From JBCDCU01 sp039180865 (GTDB taxonomy: Bacteria; Pseudomonadota; Alphaproteobacteria; Rhizobiales; JACESI01): DNA of 5,942 bases. The translations under genes and the position numbers were made by a program. The stretch lies in the NCBI GenBank assembly GCA_039180865.1, contig JBCDCZ010000285.1, positions 1-5,942 of the forward strand. Reading direction: 5' to 3'. This document shows, piece after piece, positions 5,283-5,942 of the stretch. How positions within the stretch are numbered: the stretch's first letter is position 1; every line of letters starts with the position of its first letter. Under the pieces are notes generated by a model. That model was not told where the DNA came from and searched no databases. It saw nothing but the letters and a program-made list of their open reading frames with translations.

Positions 5283-5699
5283 CTGACCACGCTTGCTGAT
5301 CGGCCTATTGGTCAAAAGCCAACATTGAAGAAACGGGCGGCATTTTTGAATGCCGCCCGCGGCGTTTTTTTGGTCCGGCCTGGCTTCGTTCTTCAGCGAA
5401 ATTACAAAAGCATCGATAGTAAGGACGGGTCTGATCCCGCAGAGATCGGCTATACCGTTACAAAGAAGGTGGGAAATGCGGTTGTGCGTAATCGCGTGAA
5501 ACGCCGTCTCAAAGAGGCCGTCCGGCATCTGGATCCAGCTTTGTTCGAGCCCGGCTACGACTATGTGCTGATTGGCCGCCATAACACTTTGACTCTTGCG
5601 TTCAAAGTGCTTTGCACCGATATGGAAAGCGCGTTAAAGAAGCTGTCGCGCGGCGGCGGCCGACCGGCTCGACCGGACACACGGCAGAAGCGACGCTAG
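5283..5699 (+). CDS. rnpA: Ribonuclease P protein component; probable CTG start (alternative TTG at 5325)
   Basis: This is the protein subunit of RNase P, which helps the catalytic RNA (rnpB) mature pre-tRNA 5' ends. The family signature is clear: IGYTVTKKVGNAVVRNRVKRRLKE (positions 56-79 of the 138-residue form), with the RNR helix that binds P RNA, preceded by FVLQ in the first strand. The C-terminal 30 residues are basic and low in complexity. Upstream of the conserved LKKRAAFL the frame stays open back to the rpmH stop with no ATG or GTG. A CTG at 5283 lies 6 nt after AGGAGG and gives 138 residues. The TTG at 5325 gives 124 residues with no Shine-Dalgarno, and a strong hairpin starts 7 nt after that codon. 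I prefer CTG, but a software annotation may well show 5325. Stop is TAG at 5697-5699. Confidence 0.9.
   Translation: MTTLADRPIGQKPTLKKRAAFLNAARGVFLVRPGFVLQRNYKSIDSKDGSDPAEIGYTVTKKVGNAVVRNRVKRRLKEAVRHLDPALFEPGYDYVLIGRHNTLTLAFKVLCTDMESALKKLSRGGGRPARPDTRQKRR
5334..5371 (+). terminator. Terminator-like hairpin plus T7 inside the 5' coding part of rnpA
   Basis: CGGGCGGCATT (5334-5344) and AATGCCGCCCG (5349-5359) form a perfect 11-bp stem with a TTTG loop. Five bases later comes a run of seven T (5365-5371). This is the architecture of an intrinsic terminator, although the spacer CGGCG between stem and T-run is longer than ideal. It lies within codons that encode the conserved N-terminal part of RNase P protein, so translating ribosomes would melt it. 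It may terminate part of the transcription coming from rpmH. Confidence 0.55.
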
Positions 5700-5839
5700 C
5701 GCCCTGTTGATCTATACCGCAATCGATCTTTAACCGCGCGGAAGATTCGGGAATACGGGGGACGGTGCTCTGGACGATGACGGCACGAAAGAGGTTTTGA
5801 GCGGGCGCAATCTTGGCGACTTGACTTAGGGAAGTGGAC

Positions 5840-5861
5840 CGGTCCGTGCGGGACCGTCTTT
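5840..5861 (+). terminator. Hairpin with short T-rich tail before yidC; possible attenuator
   Basis: CGGTCC (5840-5845) pairs perfectly with GGACCG (5851-5856) around GTGCG, followed by TCTTT (5857-5861). The yidC Shine-Dalgarno AGGGA begins at the next base. The left arm is also part of the 10-bp palindrome GGACCGGTCC (5836-5845), so two alternative pairings exist. The rest of the 5700-5876 gap contains no recognisable gene; yidD is not there. Confidence 0.4.
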
Positions 5862-5876
5862 AGGGATAGATTTTTG

Positions 5877-5942
5877 ATGCAGGAAAACCGGAACGTCTTT
5901 ATTGCGATTGCGCTTTCGCTATTGGTTCTGCTTGGTTGGCAG
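5877..5942 (+). CDS. yidC: Membrane protein insertase YidC, N-terminal 22 codons; continues beyond window
   Basis: The ATG at 5877 opens a frame reading MQENRNVFIAIALSLLVLLGWQ to the window edge. This matches the start of Gram-negative YidC: a short polar N-terminus with the NRN pattern, then the first transmembrane helix ending in a Trp-Gln. YidC inserts inner-membrane proteins with or without SecYEG. AGGGA (5862-5866) lies 10 nt upstream. A TTG directly before the ATG is in frame but less likely. Position after rpmH-rnpA agrees with the conserved order. Only 22 residues are visible, so the identification rests on these residues plus context. Confidence 0.88.
   Translation, partial: MQENRNVFIAIALSLLVLLGWQ

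Noticed and set aside
5365..5371. T7 run in rnpA as a programmed frameshift or sequencing error
   Set aside because: The downstream frame continues correctly through all conserved RNase P protein motifs, so no shift is needed.
5700..5876. A yidD gene between rnpA and yidC
   Set aside because: No frame encodes the conserved Cys-containing YidD sequence. Its absence from this spot is not unusual in alphaproteobacteria.

Overview
The window looks like chromosomal DNA of an alphaproteobacterium. Four things point that way: the rpmH-rnpA-yidC order, an L34 protein of 44 residues with the alphaproteobacterial sequence style, a rpmH promoter of the TTGAC-N17-CTATAT type, and an L,D-transpeptidase (YkuD) domain of the kind common in that class. 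Genus and species cannot be read from this sequence. No insertion sequence, integrase, CRISPR array or phage gene is visible. Most of it is ordinary core genome; the interesting signals are in the control regions.

Left part, 1-790: the 3' end of an L,D-transpeptidase gene (+) faces a tRNA-Arg(ACG) gene (-). A hairpin lies between the two converging genes.

Middle, 791-4779: three genes on the minus strand, transcribed in the order TVP38/TMEM64-type membrane protein, FAD/NAD(P)-dependent disulfide-oxidoreductase-type flavoprotein, sensor histidine kinase. The spacings are 170 and 102 bp. The flavoprotein has the redox-active CxxxxC, but Tyr replaces the usual catalytic His near the C-terminus, and it lacks the other hallmarks of mercuric reductase. 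TVP38 and such flavoproteins occur fused in one polypeptide in other bacteria, so the pair probably acts together at the membrane. No response regulator is present for the kinase.

Right part, 4780-5942: a 329-bp divergent intergenic region with a 36-nt dyad and a strong-looking promoter, then rpmH (ribosomal protein L34), rnpA (RNase P protein) and the first 22 codons of yidC (membrane insertase).

The most notable observation is in rnpA. Its best start is a CTG codon placed 6 nt after a perfect AGGAGG. About 50 nt into the coding sequence lies an 11-bp perfect GC-rich hairpin followed by seven T, which is the layout of an intrinsic terminator. Together with a hairpin over the rpmH ribosome-binding site and another before yidC, this suggests that relative output of L34, RNase P protein and YidC is set by RNA structure within one transcript. 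That regulatory reading is inference; the structures themselves are in the sequence.
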